Assembly: GCF_002150035.1 (NCBI RefSeq)
Contig: NZ_NETS01000008.1
Span: forward strand, 558,001 to 622,000
Reading direction: 5' to 3'
From: Leptospira venezuelensis
GTDB taxonomy: Bacteria > Spirochaetota > Leptospiria > Leptospirales > Leptospiraceae
DNA length: 64,000 bases
The translations under genes and the position numbers were made by a program. The number at the start of each line of letters is the position of its first letter. Positions within the stretch are counted from its first letter, which is position 1. Below are positions 53,512 to 61,538 of this stretch, piece after piece. The notes under the pieces are model-generated. The model saw only the letters and a program-made list of their open reading frames with translations, was not told the DNA's origin and searched no databases.

Positions 53512-53931
53512 ATGGCACTTAAAAAGAAAAAAGCTCCACCTTCTATTCCGGTCAGCTCAATGGCCGATATCGCCTTTCTTCTTTTGGTATTCTTTATGGT
53601 GACCTCGGTCCTTGATACGGATCCGGATCTTCCAATCGCTCTTCCAGATGTTCCTGGAGGAGAGCAGCTTAATAAGAAAATCGCAAATTTATATTTAAGC
53701 GCAGATAACGAGAAGTCGATTTACTTTAACCAAGTAAAGATGCCTTTGAATGAAGCGATCAATAACGTTCGCGCCAAACTTGCAACTACTCCAGATCTAA
53801 AAGTTCTAATCCATGCAGATAAAGAGCTGAGTTATGCAGATCTGGACAACGTGTTCGAACTTTTGAAAGAAGCCGGAGCATTAAAAGTTTCTCTGGTAAC
53901 TAAAACAACACAAGGGGGAGGACTGAAATGA
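53512..53931 (+). CDS. exbD: ExbD-type transport accessory protein, copy 2
   Basis: 139 residues with the conserved aspartate in SMADIAFLLLVFFMVTSVLD and a periplasmic domain (KVLIHADKELSYADLDNVFEL). It starts 3 nt after copy 1 and its stop overlaps tonB by 4 bases (ATGA). Two ExbDs with one ExbB and TonB is a known layout of dedicated TonB systems. Confidence 0.93.
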   Translation: MALKKKKAPPSIPVSSMADIAFLLLVFFMVTSVLDTDPDLPIALPDVPGGEQLNKKIANLYLSADNEKSIYFNQVKMPLNEAINNVRAKLATTPDLKVLIHADKELSYADLDNVFELLKEAGALKVSLVTKTTQGGGLK

Positions 53932-54518
53932 ACCAAGTATCATCTCCTTCTTCTTCCAAAAAACGTTCTGGTCTTCGTAGGTTTGTAGATCGGTACAGGA
54001 TGGAGACCTTCTTAGGTTCGTCTGCCATTTTACAGATCGCAGCTCTTCTCTTTTGGTATACTCCTCCGACCACTTATGACCATCTGGACAAGCTGATCGA
54101 TGAAGTTGCTTTCGTGGAGAATCTTGTGATCCAAGATCCAAACGTGGGAGAAGCTCCTGACGACGGAGAATTCGAAGTAACTGATACTCTTAAGAAAAAA
54201 GAAGACTCCCGGATCTCAGGCGCTCAAGATGCAATCGTTTCTGGTGCTACTGCCCCAGTGGATCTTTCTCCCAACCTTCAACCTGAATATACCAAAGATG
54301 CTCAGTCCGCAGGTGTAGGCGGAACTCTTACCTTAGAAGTGATCATCGCTGACTCAGGTGAAGTTTTAAGAGTACGTAATATTGGAAAAACCTTAGGGTA
54401 TGGATTAGAAGAATCTGCAATCCAAGCATTTTACAAAAAACGTTACTCTCCTTCCATGTTAGAAGGAAAAGCGATAACCGTAAAAGTTTACGTTCCAGTT
54501 CGCTTCTCTCTTTATTGA
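53928..54518 (+). CDS. tonB: Energy transducer TonB
   Basis: 196 residues. One N-terminal membrane segment (FLGSSAILQIAALLFWYTP), a charged periplasmic linker instead of the Pro-rich one of E. coli, and a C-terminal TonB domain (VGGTLTLEVIIADSGEVLRV, GLEESAIQAFYKKRYSPSML, VKVYVPVRFSLY). It couples ExbB/ExbD energy to the outer-membrane receptor. It is the last gene of the unit, followed by a terminator. Confidence 0.92.
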   Translation: MNQVSSPSSSKKRSGLRRFVDRYRMETFLGSSAILQIAALLFWYTPPTTYDHLDKLIDEVAFVENLVIQDPNVGEAPDDGEFEVTDTLKKKEDSRISGAQDAIVSGATAPVDLSPNLQPEYTKDAQSAGVGGTLTLEVIIADSGEVLRVRNIGKTLGYGLEESAIQAFYKKRYSPSMLEGKAITVKVYVPVRFSLY

Positions 54519-54523
54519 TACAA

Positions 54524-54551
54524 TCTTCTTCTTCCATTCGGGAGAAGAAGA
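54524..54551 (+). terminator. Terminator after tonB
   Basis: A stem of CTTCTTCTTCC with GGGAGAAGAAG (one wobble, plus an outer T-A pair) and a loop ATTC, followed by a moderately T-rich sequence. It lies 6 nt after the tonB stop. Confidence 0.6.
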
Positions 54552-54691
54552 TGTTCTACTCTCTCTCCTAACATACGTTCATTAATTATACTTTATATAT
54601 TTATCTCAGAACAATCGTTCGAATTATAATTTTATGATTTGCTTTTTATACCCAGCCGGAGGTAATTACGGCCCTTGGGAGATACAACGTA

Positions 54692-56017
54692 ATGGAATCG
54701 AACTCGAATCAGTCCAAACATGCATGGAGAATTTTGATCCTTCTATTCTTGGCAAACCTCCTCAACTTCTTTGATAGAACGATCCCTGCTATCATCATTG
54801 AACCCATTCGACATGAATGGGATTTAAGCGACCTTCAATTAGGTATCGTAGGTTCTGCATTTACTGTAATTTATGCCATCGCCGGTTTGCCATTAGGAAG
54901 ACTCGCAGATTCTTGGAGTCGTAAAAAGATCATTGGTTGGGGACTGGCAATCTGGAGCGCATTCACTGCTTTGAATGGATATGCTTGGAATTATTTAACT
55001 TTTGTTTCAGTTCGTATGGGTGTTGGAATAGGAGAAGCAAGTTATGCACCTGCTGCAAATTCTCTTATAGGAGATCTTTTTCCTTCTCATAAAAGAGCAA
55101 GGGCAGTTGGTATTTTTATGTTAGGCCTCCCCCTTGGTTTGGTCCTTGCTTTCTTCACTGTAGGAGCAATCGTAAAAGCATTTGGAACATGGAGGGCACC
55201 ATTTTTCATCGCAGCACTACCCGGTATTCTTCTGTCTATATTCTTCTTTTTTATCAGAGAACCTGAAAGAGGAGCTGCAGAATCTATCCAAGTATCGAAA
55301 GTCCCACCTGCACAACCAATCAAGAAAGTATTAAGAATTCCTACTATGTGGTGGATCATTCTTTCAGGTCTTACATTCAATTTTGCAGCTTATGCGGTGA
55401 ATAGTTTCTTAGTTTCGCTACTACAAAGATATTATCATTTCACTTTGGTAAAAGCAGCAATTACTACAGGATTTATAGTAGGAATTACAGGTTTAATCGG
55501 GCTAACAGTAGGAGGTTGGATCGCAGATAAGATCCACCAAAGATCAGAAAGAGGCCGGCTTCTTTTTGGAGCATTCAATTTACTTGTGTCCGGGATTCTA
55601 ATCCTTCTAGCATTGCTACAGTCGGAAGAAATGGTTTTATTCTTCTCTCTCCTACTCGGATTAGGATGGTTACTTTCTTATAATTATTATACCTGCGTTT
55701 ACCCCGCAATACAGGACGTAATTGAACCAAGACTTAGAGCGACCGCAATGGCGATCTATTTTGCAGCAATGTATCTGTTAGGTGGTGCGGCAGGTCCAGC
55801 TGTTGTAGGATGGTTTTCAGATCACTTGACCAAATCTGCGATGCTCCGCTCAGGTGCTTCTGAAATGACGGAACAATTTAAGGCAATTGGCCTCCATGAT
55901 TCTCTCTTTCTTATTCCTGTAACAGTGCTGCTAACTTCCCTATTTGTATTCTTGGCTTCCAGAAGTTTCGCAAAGGATGCATCCGATATGAAGAGAAGTT
56001 TGGAAGGAAAAGCCTAA
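54692..56017 (+). CDS. MFS transporter, spinster-like
   Basis: 441 residues with about twelve membrane segments. Signature segments are LNFFDRTIPAIIIEPIR, GLPLGRLADSWSRKKIIGWG, RMGVGIGEASYAPAANSLIG and GLTVGGWIADKI. Spinster-like members transport sphingolipids, sugar phosphates or others; here the substrate is not known. It lies within the phosphate stretch but has no Pho-box-like array of its own, so it may only be inside the locus by position. Confidence 0.85.
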   Translation: MESNSNQSKHAWRILILLFLANLLNFFDRTIPAIIIEPIRHEWDLSDLQLGIVGSAFTVIYAIAGLPLGRLADSWSRKKIIGWGLAIWSAFTALNGYAWNYLTFVSVRMGVGIGEASYAPAANSLIGDLFPSHKRARAVGIFMLGLPLGLVLAFFTVGAIVKAFGTWRAPFFIAALPGILLSIFFFFIREPERGAAESIQVSKVPPAQPIKKVLRIPTMWWIILSGLTFNFAAYAVNSFLVSLLQRYYHFTLVKAAITTGFIVGITGLIGLTVGGWIADKIHQRSERGRLLFGAFNLLVSGILILLALLQSEEMVLFFSLLLGLGWLLSYNYYTCVYPAIQDVIEPRLRATAMAIYFAAMYLLGGAAGPAVVGWFSDHLTKSAMLRSGASEMTEQFKAIGLHDSLFLIPVTVLLTSLFVFLASRSFAKDASDMKRSLEGKA

Positions 56018-56103
56018 AAGATAAACATATGATTAGCTTATTTAGTTTTATTTCTGTAACTTAAATGATACCTGTTCTGCATAAAACTTAGCTAAAGGAG
56101 GCT

Positions 56104-56174
56104 TGTAACCAAATCCTCGCCATACTGTAATCATTTTGTAACGTAAAAAGATCATTCTGTTACCTAAACGTAAA
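56104..56174 (+). promoter_or_regulatory. Pho-box-like array upstream of the OprP-like porin
   Basis: Hexamers TGTAAC at 56104, TGTAAT at 56126 (22 bp on) and TGTAAC at 56137 (11 bp on), then a second group TGTTAC at 56158 and CGTAAA at 56169 (11 bp apart, one base out of phase with the first). The densest cluster in the window. It is followed by a 5'-leader hairpin at 56180-56209. Confidence 0.7.
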
Positions 56175-56179
56175 ACAGA

Positions 56180-56209
56180 ATTCGCTCGGCGGAAACCCGG
56201 AAAGCGAAT
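56180..56209 (+). other. Leader hairpin of the OprP-like gene
   Basis: ATTCGCT pairs with AGCGAAT, with CGG and CCG pairing inside. It ends before the AAAAGG ribosome site of the 56227 start and could adjust translation of an abundant outer-membrane protein. Confidence 0.4.
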
Positions 56210-56226
56210 CGAAAAGGTAACTCTGA

Positions 56227-57903
56227 ATGAAGCAGAAATCTAAAAAGAGAAAGAACTTAGAGGGGATTAAATCTCATTTTCTTATTCTTGGACTAGTCAT
56301 CTATTCCCAGGCAATTTTCTCCCAGGGAACTTCACCAGGAGCGGAACTTGCACAAGCGAGCGAACCTCCAAAAGTGGAAAAACCTAAACCGGAAGAATTT
56401 ACTATTTATGAGGATCAGGACGGGCAGTTATTTACCAAACCAGGTCCGGGTCGTTTCAAAAGTAAAATGGACAAAGCCATTAACAAGAACGATCCTAAAT
56501 TCAATCCTTATCCGAACCATTTAGTCAGCCGACCAGAAGAGGTTCAAAAGGAACGACTCACCATTACAGGTAGGGTACAGTTTCGGGGAATTTCTGCCCA
56601 AACAGGATCGAACTTTAATAACGGTAATGAAGATTTTAATTCCGTGGATTGGAACTTCAGACGACTTCGTCTGGGGGCTCAATACCAAGGCGGTTCCTGG
56701 TGGGGAATGATGGTGAATTTAAGGGGAGAAAACATGCTAAATGCTCCTTTTATTACCCAAACCAAGAATTCAACCGGAGAAGTAACTAACGTTTCCCTAA
56801 AAGAAAGTAGAGGTTACATCCAAGAAGCATTCCTTTATCTGAATATTCCAATCTTAGGAGCAAGATTGAGTTTTGGTCAATTGCCTACTCAATTCCATCG
56901 AGAGTATCTGATGTCTTCTGCGAACTTCATCGCATTAGAACGTTCTTATATGACAAATGCTTATCCTCAGTTCGATATGGGTGTAAACCTGAGACTTTCT
57001 CCTTTGAAAGATTTCTTCGAAGGGAAATATGAAAAATATCTGACTGTTGACCTTATGGCAGGTAACGGACACGGTGGTGGTGGTGACTACGGAACAGGTA
57101 GACGCCAAGATCTAACAGTCGCAGGTAGACCGAACCAACCTGTTCTGAACTCTCCTTTATATTTTGCGAGGGTTCAATGGAACGTTCTTGGTGGTCTAGT
57201 AAAAGAAAACGGTAGCAATGTAGGTTGGCAAGAAGGAGAAGAGATCTTCCAAAAAGATCTTAAAATTTCCTTGGGTGCGGCTACTATGCAAACTAAGAAC
57301 GTAAGCTTTAGCTCTGGTCCTGCTTCCTCTCTTGCTGTCGACGGTGCGATCCCAAGAGGAGCTCCAACTCAGTATCTTCTTACCACTCAAACTACTGCTG
57401 ATAATAGTACAGGAGATTGTACTGTTCCGAGCTACCAAACCAGTTATTGCCAAAAAAATCTGGATCTAAGAGGTTATACCTACGACGGAACCATGACTTG
57501 GAACGGTATTTATCTGAGCGGAGCTTATACAACTTATACAGGCGCAGCTTCCAATAATCTTTCGGGATGGCAGGCAACTGTGGGATATAATATTCAAATA
57601 TTTGATAAATATTATATTATGCCGGTTTTCAGATATGATTTCCTAAAGGGAGATTTCAATCGTAACGGTAAGATCGAAGATAACGATCTGAAAAAATACT
57701 ACTGGGTCGGTCTGAATCTTTTCGGGGACAAACACTTGTTCAAGGCACAATTATTCTATCAAATTCCAGTTCTAAAATTGGGGATAGATCCAATAACAAG
57801 AGAACCTGAAACTATTAATAATCAAACCGTATATTTCCAACTTCAGGCAACTTTCTGGACTGGAATGGTTACACCTGACCAACTGAACACCAGGTTAGAT
57901 TAA
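56227..57903 (+). CDS. Phosphate-selective porin, OprP/OprO-like
   Basis: 558 residues. A signal peptide (LGLVIYSQAIFSQ) is followed by a Pro/Lys/Glu-rich linker and then a beta-barrel: VDWNFRRLRLGAQYQGG, SWWGMMVNLRGEN, SRGYIQEAFLYLNIPILGAR and LSFGQLPTQFHREYL. This matches the phosphate-selective porin O/P family, a trimeric outer-membrane channel rich in Arg/Lys in the pore. It is 20 nt before the lipoprotein at 57923 and is preceded by a Pho-box-like array, so it probably raises phosphate or polyphosphate entry under starvation. Confidence 0.85.
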   Translation: MKQKSKKRKNLEGIKSHFLILGLVIYSQAIFSQGTSPGAELAQASEPPKVEKPKPEEFTIYEDQDGQLFTKPGPGRFKSKMDKAINKNDPKFNPYPNHLVSRPEEVQKERLTITGRVQFRGISAQTGSNFNNGNEDFNSVDWNFRRLRLGAQYQGGSWWGMMVNLRGENMLNAPFITQTKNSTGEVTNVSLKESRGYIQEAFLYLNIPILGARLSFGQLPTQFHREYLMSSANFIALERSYMTNAYPQFDMGVNLRLSPLKDFFEGKYEKYLTVDLMAGNGHGGGGDYGTGRRQDLTVAGRPNQPVLNSPLYFARVQWNVLGGLVKENGSNVGWQEGEEIFQKDLKISLGAATMQTKNVSFSSGPASSLAVDGAIPRGAPTQYLLTTQTTADNSTGDCTVPSYQTSYCQKNLDLRGYTYDGTMTWNGIYLSGAYTTYTGAASNNLSGWQATVGYNIQIFDKYYIMPVFRYDFLKGDFNRNGKIEDNDLKKYYWVGLNLFGDKHLFKAQLFYQIPVLKLGIDPITREPETINNQTVYFQLQATFWTGMVTPDQLNTRLD

Positions 57904-57922
57904 GAAGAGGAGAAAGCAAATT

Positions 57923-58378
57923 ATGAAATCTAAACTTAAATTCATACTTCCACTATTGGGACTTTTAGCAATTTCTTGCTCTTCCGACCAAAAGGACGAC
58001 GCGGCTCTATTGCAAGCATTAGTAGGAACTCCTGATGACGGGAACAATTCTATCGTAGTGGTAGAGGTTGCAGGAAATTTCACAGATTATACGGGAGAAT
58101 GTTACGATCATTTCACCGTCTTGGGAACTTCGAATTCAACGATCTCTCCAACCAACTATTATCTTTATGTAATGTTTGGACATTCTTTGGATACTGAACT
58201 TAGGAAATCAGCTCTTTCTAAATCAACTTGCGGTAGTTTGGGATTTTTGGGTTCAGGAATTCCTACAAATGCAAGTCCTCTGAATTTCAAATATTATACC
58301 TGTGATCCTAACCTGGGACAAGCCGGGGGAGATTGTGGGACTAAGATCAAAGCAGCTGTAGGATTTCCTACCGACTGA
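57923..58378 (+). CDS. Small lipoprotein beside the porin
   Basis: 151 residues. Lipobox LAISC (Cys20). The mature protein has several Cys (C-Y-D-H, CGSLGF, YYTCDP, DCGTKI) that could make disulphides, and beta-rich stretches. No family recognised. It follows the OprP-like gene by 19 nt and a terminator follows, so it is cotranscribed with the porin and may assist it or bind phosphate. Confidence 0.65.
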   Translation: MKSKLKFILPLLGLLAISCSSDQKDDAALLQALVGTPDDGNNSIVVVEVAGNFTDYTGECYDHFTVLGTSNSTISPTNYYLYVMFGHSLDTELRKSALSKSTCGSLGFLGSGIPTNASPLNFKYYTCDPNLGQAGGDCGTKIKAAVGFPTD

Positions 58379-58387
58379 CCATAGGAT

Positions 58388-58423
58388 GCCTCTGCGTTTT
58401 CTTAAAAGGCAGGGGCTTATTTT
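58388..58423 (+). terminator. Terminator before the pst genes
   Basis: GCCTCTGC pairs with GCAGGGGC (one T-G pair), with TTTT/AAAA pairing inside the loop and TTATTTT after. It closes the porin-lipoprotein transcript. Confidence 0.75.
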
Positions 58424-58466
58424 CGTAGAATGCGCTAAAATGCCAAATCTATGCAACAGAACAGAG

Positions 58467-58521
58467 TGTATCAGGATTGTAATATTTGAGAAATCCGTTC
58501 GTAACGGTTCTTGTTTATGAT
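58467..58521 (+). promoter_or_regulatory. Pho-box-like array and -10 upstream of pstS
   Basis: TGTATC at 58467, TGTAAT at 58478 and CGTAAC at 58500, all on one 11-bp grid (one step of 11, one of 22). A -10 box TATGAT at 58516-58521 lies 10 nt after the last hexamer. If used, the RNA starts near 58528, which excludes starts before 58553 and supports the chosen pstS start. Confidence 0.7.
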
Positions 58522-58552
58522 TCAAAAATATTTCAGGAGAAATATCAAACAG

Positions 58553-59392
58553 ATGAAAAAGATAAGTTTAAGACTTATTGTCTTATTAGCATTCGCTCTT
58601 TCTTCATTTTCCGTATCCGGGGAAGAGAAAAAGACAATCACCATTAAAGGATCCGATACGATGGTTATCCTGGTTCAAAAATGGACTGAAACCTTCCCGG
58701 ATAAATCCGTCCAGTTCCAAGTAACTGGAGGAGGATCTGGAACAGGGATCGCGGCTCTAATCAACGGAACTACAGATATTTGTTCTGCTTCTCGCCCTCT
58801 CAAACCTCAAGAGATCCAACAATTAAAGGAAAAATACAATTCTAACGGTGTGGAAATCAAAGTTGCGATTGACGGTATTTCTCTTTATGTAAACAAAAAG
58901 AATCCAGTTGCAAAACTTACTCTCGAAGAAATTCGTAAAATTTTCACTGGAAAGATCACCAATTGGAAAGAAGTTGGCGGAGAAGATCATAAAATTGTAC
59001 TTTATAGCCGTGAGAACAACTCCGGAACTTACGAGTATTTCAAAGAACACGCTTTGGAAAAACAAGACTTTGATCCTTCTGCACAACATATGGTAGGAAC
59101 TGCAGCTCTAGTGAACGCAATCTCCAAAGATAAATGGGGAATCGGTTACGGTGGAGCTGCCTACGCTTCTGGAGTTAAAGACGTTGCTGTTGCAGCTGAT
59201 GCAAACTCTAAAGCGGAACTTCCAACTGAAGCGAACATTTTGACCAATAAATATCCAATTTCCAGATATCTATATTTTTATCTGAGAGAAGCACCTAAAG
59301 ACCAAACCAAAAAGTTTATCGATTGGGTGATTGGAAAAGACGGACAAAAAGTTGTGAAGGACGTAGGTTACTTCCCTCTTAAGAAAAAGTAA
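58553..59392 (+). CDS. pstS: Phosphate ABC transporter substrate-binding protein
   Basis: 279 residues from the ATG at 58553. A signal peptide (LRLIVLLAFALSSFSVSG) then the PstS fold: TIKGSDTMVILVQKW, VTGGGSGTGIAALINGTTDI, the CSASRPLKP loop, YSRENNSGTYEYFKEHAL and GIGYGGAAYASGV. It binds phosphate in the periplasm and delivers it to PstCA. An AGGAG site lies a little farther upstream than usual. First gene of pstSCAB. Confidence 0.95.
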   Translation: MKKISLRLIVLLAFALSSFSVSGEEKKTITIKGSDTMVILVQKWTETFPDKSVQFQVTGGGSGTGIAALINGTTDICSASRPLKPQEIQQLKEKYNSNGVEIKVAIDGISLYVNKKNPVAKLTLEEIRKIFTGKITNWKEVGGEDHKIVLYSRENNSGTYEYFKEHALEKQDFDPSAQHMVGTAALVNAISKDKWGIGYGGAAYASGVKDVAVAADANSKAELPTEANILTNKYPISRYLYFYLREAPKDQTKKFIDWVIGKDGQKVVKDVGYFPLKKK

Positions 59393-59403
59393 TATTGTGT
59401 GAT

Positions 59404-59429
59404 CGGCCCTCATAATGGGGGCCGTTCTT
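59404..59429 (+). terminator. Hairpin between pstS and pstC
   Basis: CGGCCCTC pairs with GGGGGCCG (one T-G pair) over a 5-nt loop and is followed by TTCTTA. A partial terminator or RNA stabiliser at this place, making more PstS than PstC, is common in pst operons. Confidence 0.65.
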
Positions 59430-59452
59430 AAATCCAGAATTCGGAATATTCA

Positions 59453-60535
59453 ATGAGCAAACTCGATCCTCTGCTGAGATATCTATTACATCCGAGCAGA
59501 AGAAAAGTAGACGTTTTCGCGGAAACTTTAGTAAAAGGAACCGCTGCAACTTCCATCCTTATCATTCTTCTTATTTTTTTCTTTGTCTTTAGAGAAGCTT
59601 CTGCCCTATTCTTCTCAAATTCTCCGCAAGCCACCTCTACTGTTCAAAGTTCCGGATCCCCAACGGAATACAATCCTGACTCCAGCTCGGATGCTCCTGC
59701 AGAGTATAATCCTGATGGAGATACTTTAGAATTAAATAAACCTGTTGCGGTTTCTACCCCGGAGCCTGAAAAACTTTCTCTATTCGAAAATCTTTTCAGC
59801 AAGATTTGGCAGCCTGTATCTTCTGTTCCTAAGTTTGGTATTCTACCTTTGATTGTAGGAACTGCAAAAACTACAATTGTAGCGATATTACTTGGAGCGC
59901 CTTTGGCTATTTTGGCCGCGTTGAACATTACGTTTTTTGTATCTGCAAGAGTACGAGAGATAGTAAAGCCGGCAATCGAGATGCTTGCAAACTTTCCTTC
60001 CGTTGTGATTGGATTTTTCTGTCTGATGGATGTTGCTACATTAGTAAAGGCTACATTTGATATAGATTTCAGATTGAATGCTCTGACCGGAGGGATCGGT
60101 CTTGCGATCGCAGTCACTCCAATCATATTTACGGTTGCAGAAGATGCACTAAGCACAGTCCCTCAATCTTATAGACAAGCATCTTTAGCATTAGGTGCTA
60201 CTGAATGGCAAACCGCTTATAGAGTTATGCTTCCTGCTGCATTGCCTGGTGTATTTGCTGCGGTACTTTTGGGGATCGGAAGAGCCTTTGGAGAGACTAT
60301 GATTGCTCTTATGGCTACCGGTAATGCCCCTATGATGAGTTTCGGAATTTTTGATCCGAGTAGGACATTTGCCGCTACGATCGGTGCGGAAATGGGAGAG
60401 GTTATCTGGGGATCAGAACATTATAATATTTTGTTCTTCCTGGGAGTTCTTCTGTTCCTATTCACTTTTTCCTTGAACGCAATCACTGAGCTGTATGTAA
60501 AAAAGCGGCTTATGAAAAAGTTCCAAGGCTCCTAA
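59453..60535 (+). CDS. pstC: Phosphate ABC transporter permease PstC
   Basis: 360 residues. Six membrane segments are expected. The permease core includes KFGILPLIVGTAKTTIVAIL and the ATPase-contact segment ASLALGATEWQTAYRVMLPA. An unusual periplasmic insertion lies between the first and second segments: Ser/Pro/Glu-rich with two copies of EYNPD. With PstA it forms the channel. It begins 60 nt after pstS. Confidence 0.94.
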   Translation: MSKLDPLLRYLLHPSRRKVDVFAETLVKGTAATSILIILLIFFFVFREASALFFSNSPQATSTVQSSGSPTEYNPDSSSDAPAEYNPDGDTLELNKPVAVSTPEPEKLSLFENLFSKIWQPVSSVPKFGILPLIVGTAKTTIVAILLGAPLAILAALNITFFVSARVREIVKPAIEMLANFPSVVIGFFCLMDVATLVKATFDIDFRLNALTGGIGLAIAVTPIIFTVAEDALSTVPQSYRQASLALGATEWQTAYRVMLPAALPGVFAAVLLGIGRAFGETMIALMATGNAPMMSFGIFDPSRTFAATIGAEMGEVIWGSEHYNILFFLGVLLFLFTFSLNAITELYVKKRLMKKFQGS

Positions 60536-60559
60536 ACAAACAAGATTTGGTAAACCTCT

Positions 60560-61504
60560 TTGAAATGGAAAAAAGTCAGACTTAAAAAAAGAAGAGTCGT
60601 CCAAGATAAAATTTATTCTATATTAGCCTTAGGAGCTCCTATGCTCGCTACAGGACTGATTTTATCAGCAGTTCTTCTCATGTTGGGAAATATATTCTAT
60701 AAAGGAATTTCAGGCGTTAACTGGGAATTTCTGACAGAAGCCCCTAAAAATAATAACTTAGAAGGTGGAATATTTCCTGCAATCTACGGAACAGTATATT
60801 TAGTTTTTATAATGATCCTATTCAGTATTCCGATCGGTACTGCTACAGGCATCTTTCTTTCTGAATACACAGCAAGAGATTCTAAGTTCGCAATGACCGT
60901 AAGATTCGCGATCAATACCTTGGCAGGAGTTCCTTCCATCGTATTCGGTCTATTCGGTGTAGGATTTTTCATCCAATTTCTAGGGAAAGGAATGGATTAT
61001 GTTGCAAATAACACCACTCCGGTTTGGGGAAAACCGGCTTTGATCTGGGCTGCAGCTACTCTTGCAATTCTAACCTTACCGGTAGTCATTATCTCTGTAG
61101 AAGAAACAATGAGAAGTATCCCAAGAGAAATGAGAGAAGCCAGTTTAGCGTTAGGCGCTACCAAATGGCAGACCATCTGGAAATTGGTCCTACCGAATTC
61201 CTTAACAGGAATTTTGACAGGAGCAATTCTTGCCATCGGAAGAGGAGCAGGAGAAGTGGCTCCGATCTTATTCGTAGGAGTTGTATATTCCTTACCGGAA
61301 TTACCTTCTCATCTTTCGGATCAGTTCATGCAATTAGGTTACCATTTATTCGTGCTGGCAACCCAATCACCCGATGTGGACGCAGCAATGCCGAAACAAT
61401 ATGCAACCACTGTAGTGTTACTAACTCTTACTTTCGGAATGAGCTTTTTCGCCACATTCTTACGATACAGAATCAGGAAATCAAGAGGCAAAGCCCATGT
61501 ATAA
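60560..61504 (+). CDS. pstA: Phosphate ABC transporter permease PstA
   Basis: 314 residues starting at TTG (60560). The core is GGIFPAIYGTVYLVFIMILF, PIGTATGIFLSEYT, the FAINTLAGVPSIVFGLFG segment and ATPase-contact ASLALGATKWQTIWKLVLPN. Partners PstC in the inner membrane. The previous gene ends 24 nt upstream. Confidence 0.95.
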   Translation: MKWKKVRLKKRRVVQDKIYSILALGAPMLATGLILSAVLLMLGNIFYKGISGVNWEFLTEAPKNNNLEGGIFPAIYGTVYLVFIMILFSIPIGTATGIFLSEYTARDSKFAMTVRFAINTLAGVPSIVFGLFGVGFFIQFLGKGMDYVANNTTPVWGKPALIWAAATLAILTLPVVIISVEETMRSIPREMREASLALGATKWQTIWKLVLPNSLTGILTGAILAIGRGAGEVAPILFVGVVYSLPELPSHLSDQFMQLGYHLFVLATQSPDVDAAMPKQYATTVVLLTLTFGMSFFATFLRYRIRKSRGKAHV

Positions 61505-61538
61505 CGTTTTTATTGGAGATGCGAGGAGTTAATCGCAG

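Noticed and set aside
58511..58552. Longer pstS starting at the TTG at 58511 or ATG at 58517
   Set aside because: It would include the probable -10 box at 58516-58521 and places the signal peptide too far from the N-terminus; MKKISLRL at 58553 is a normal signal-peptide start.
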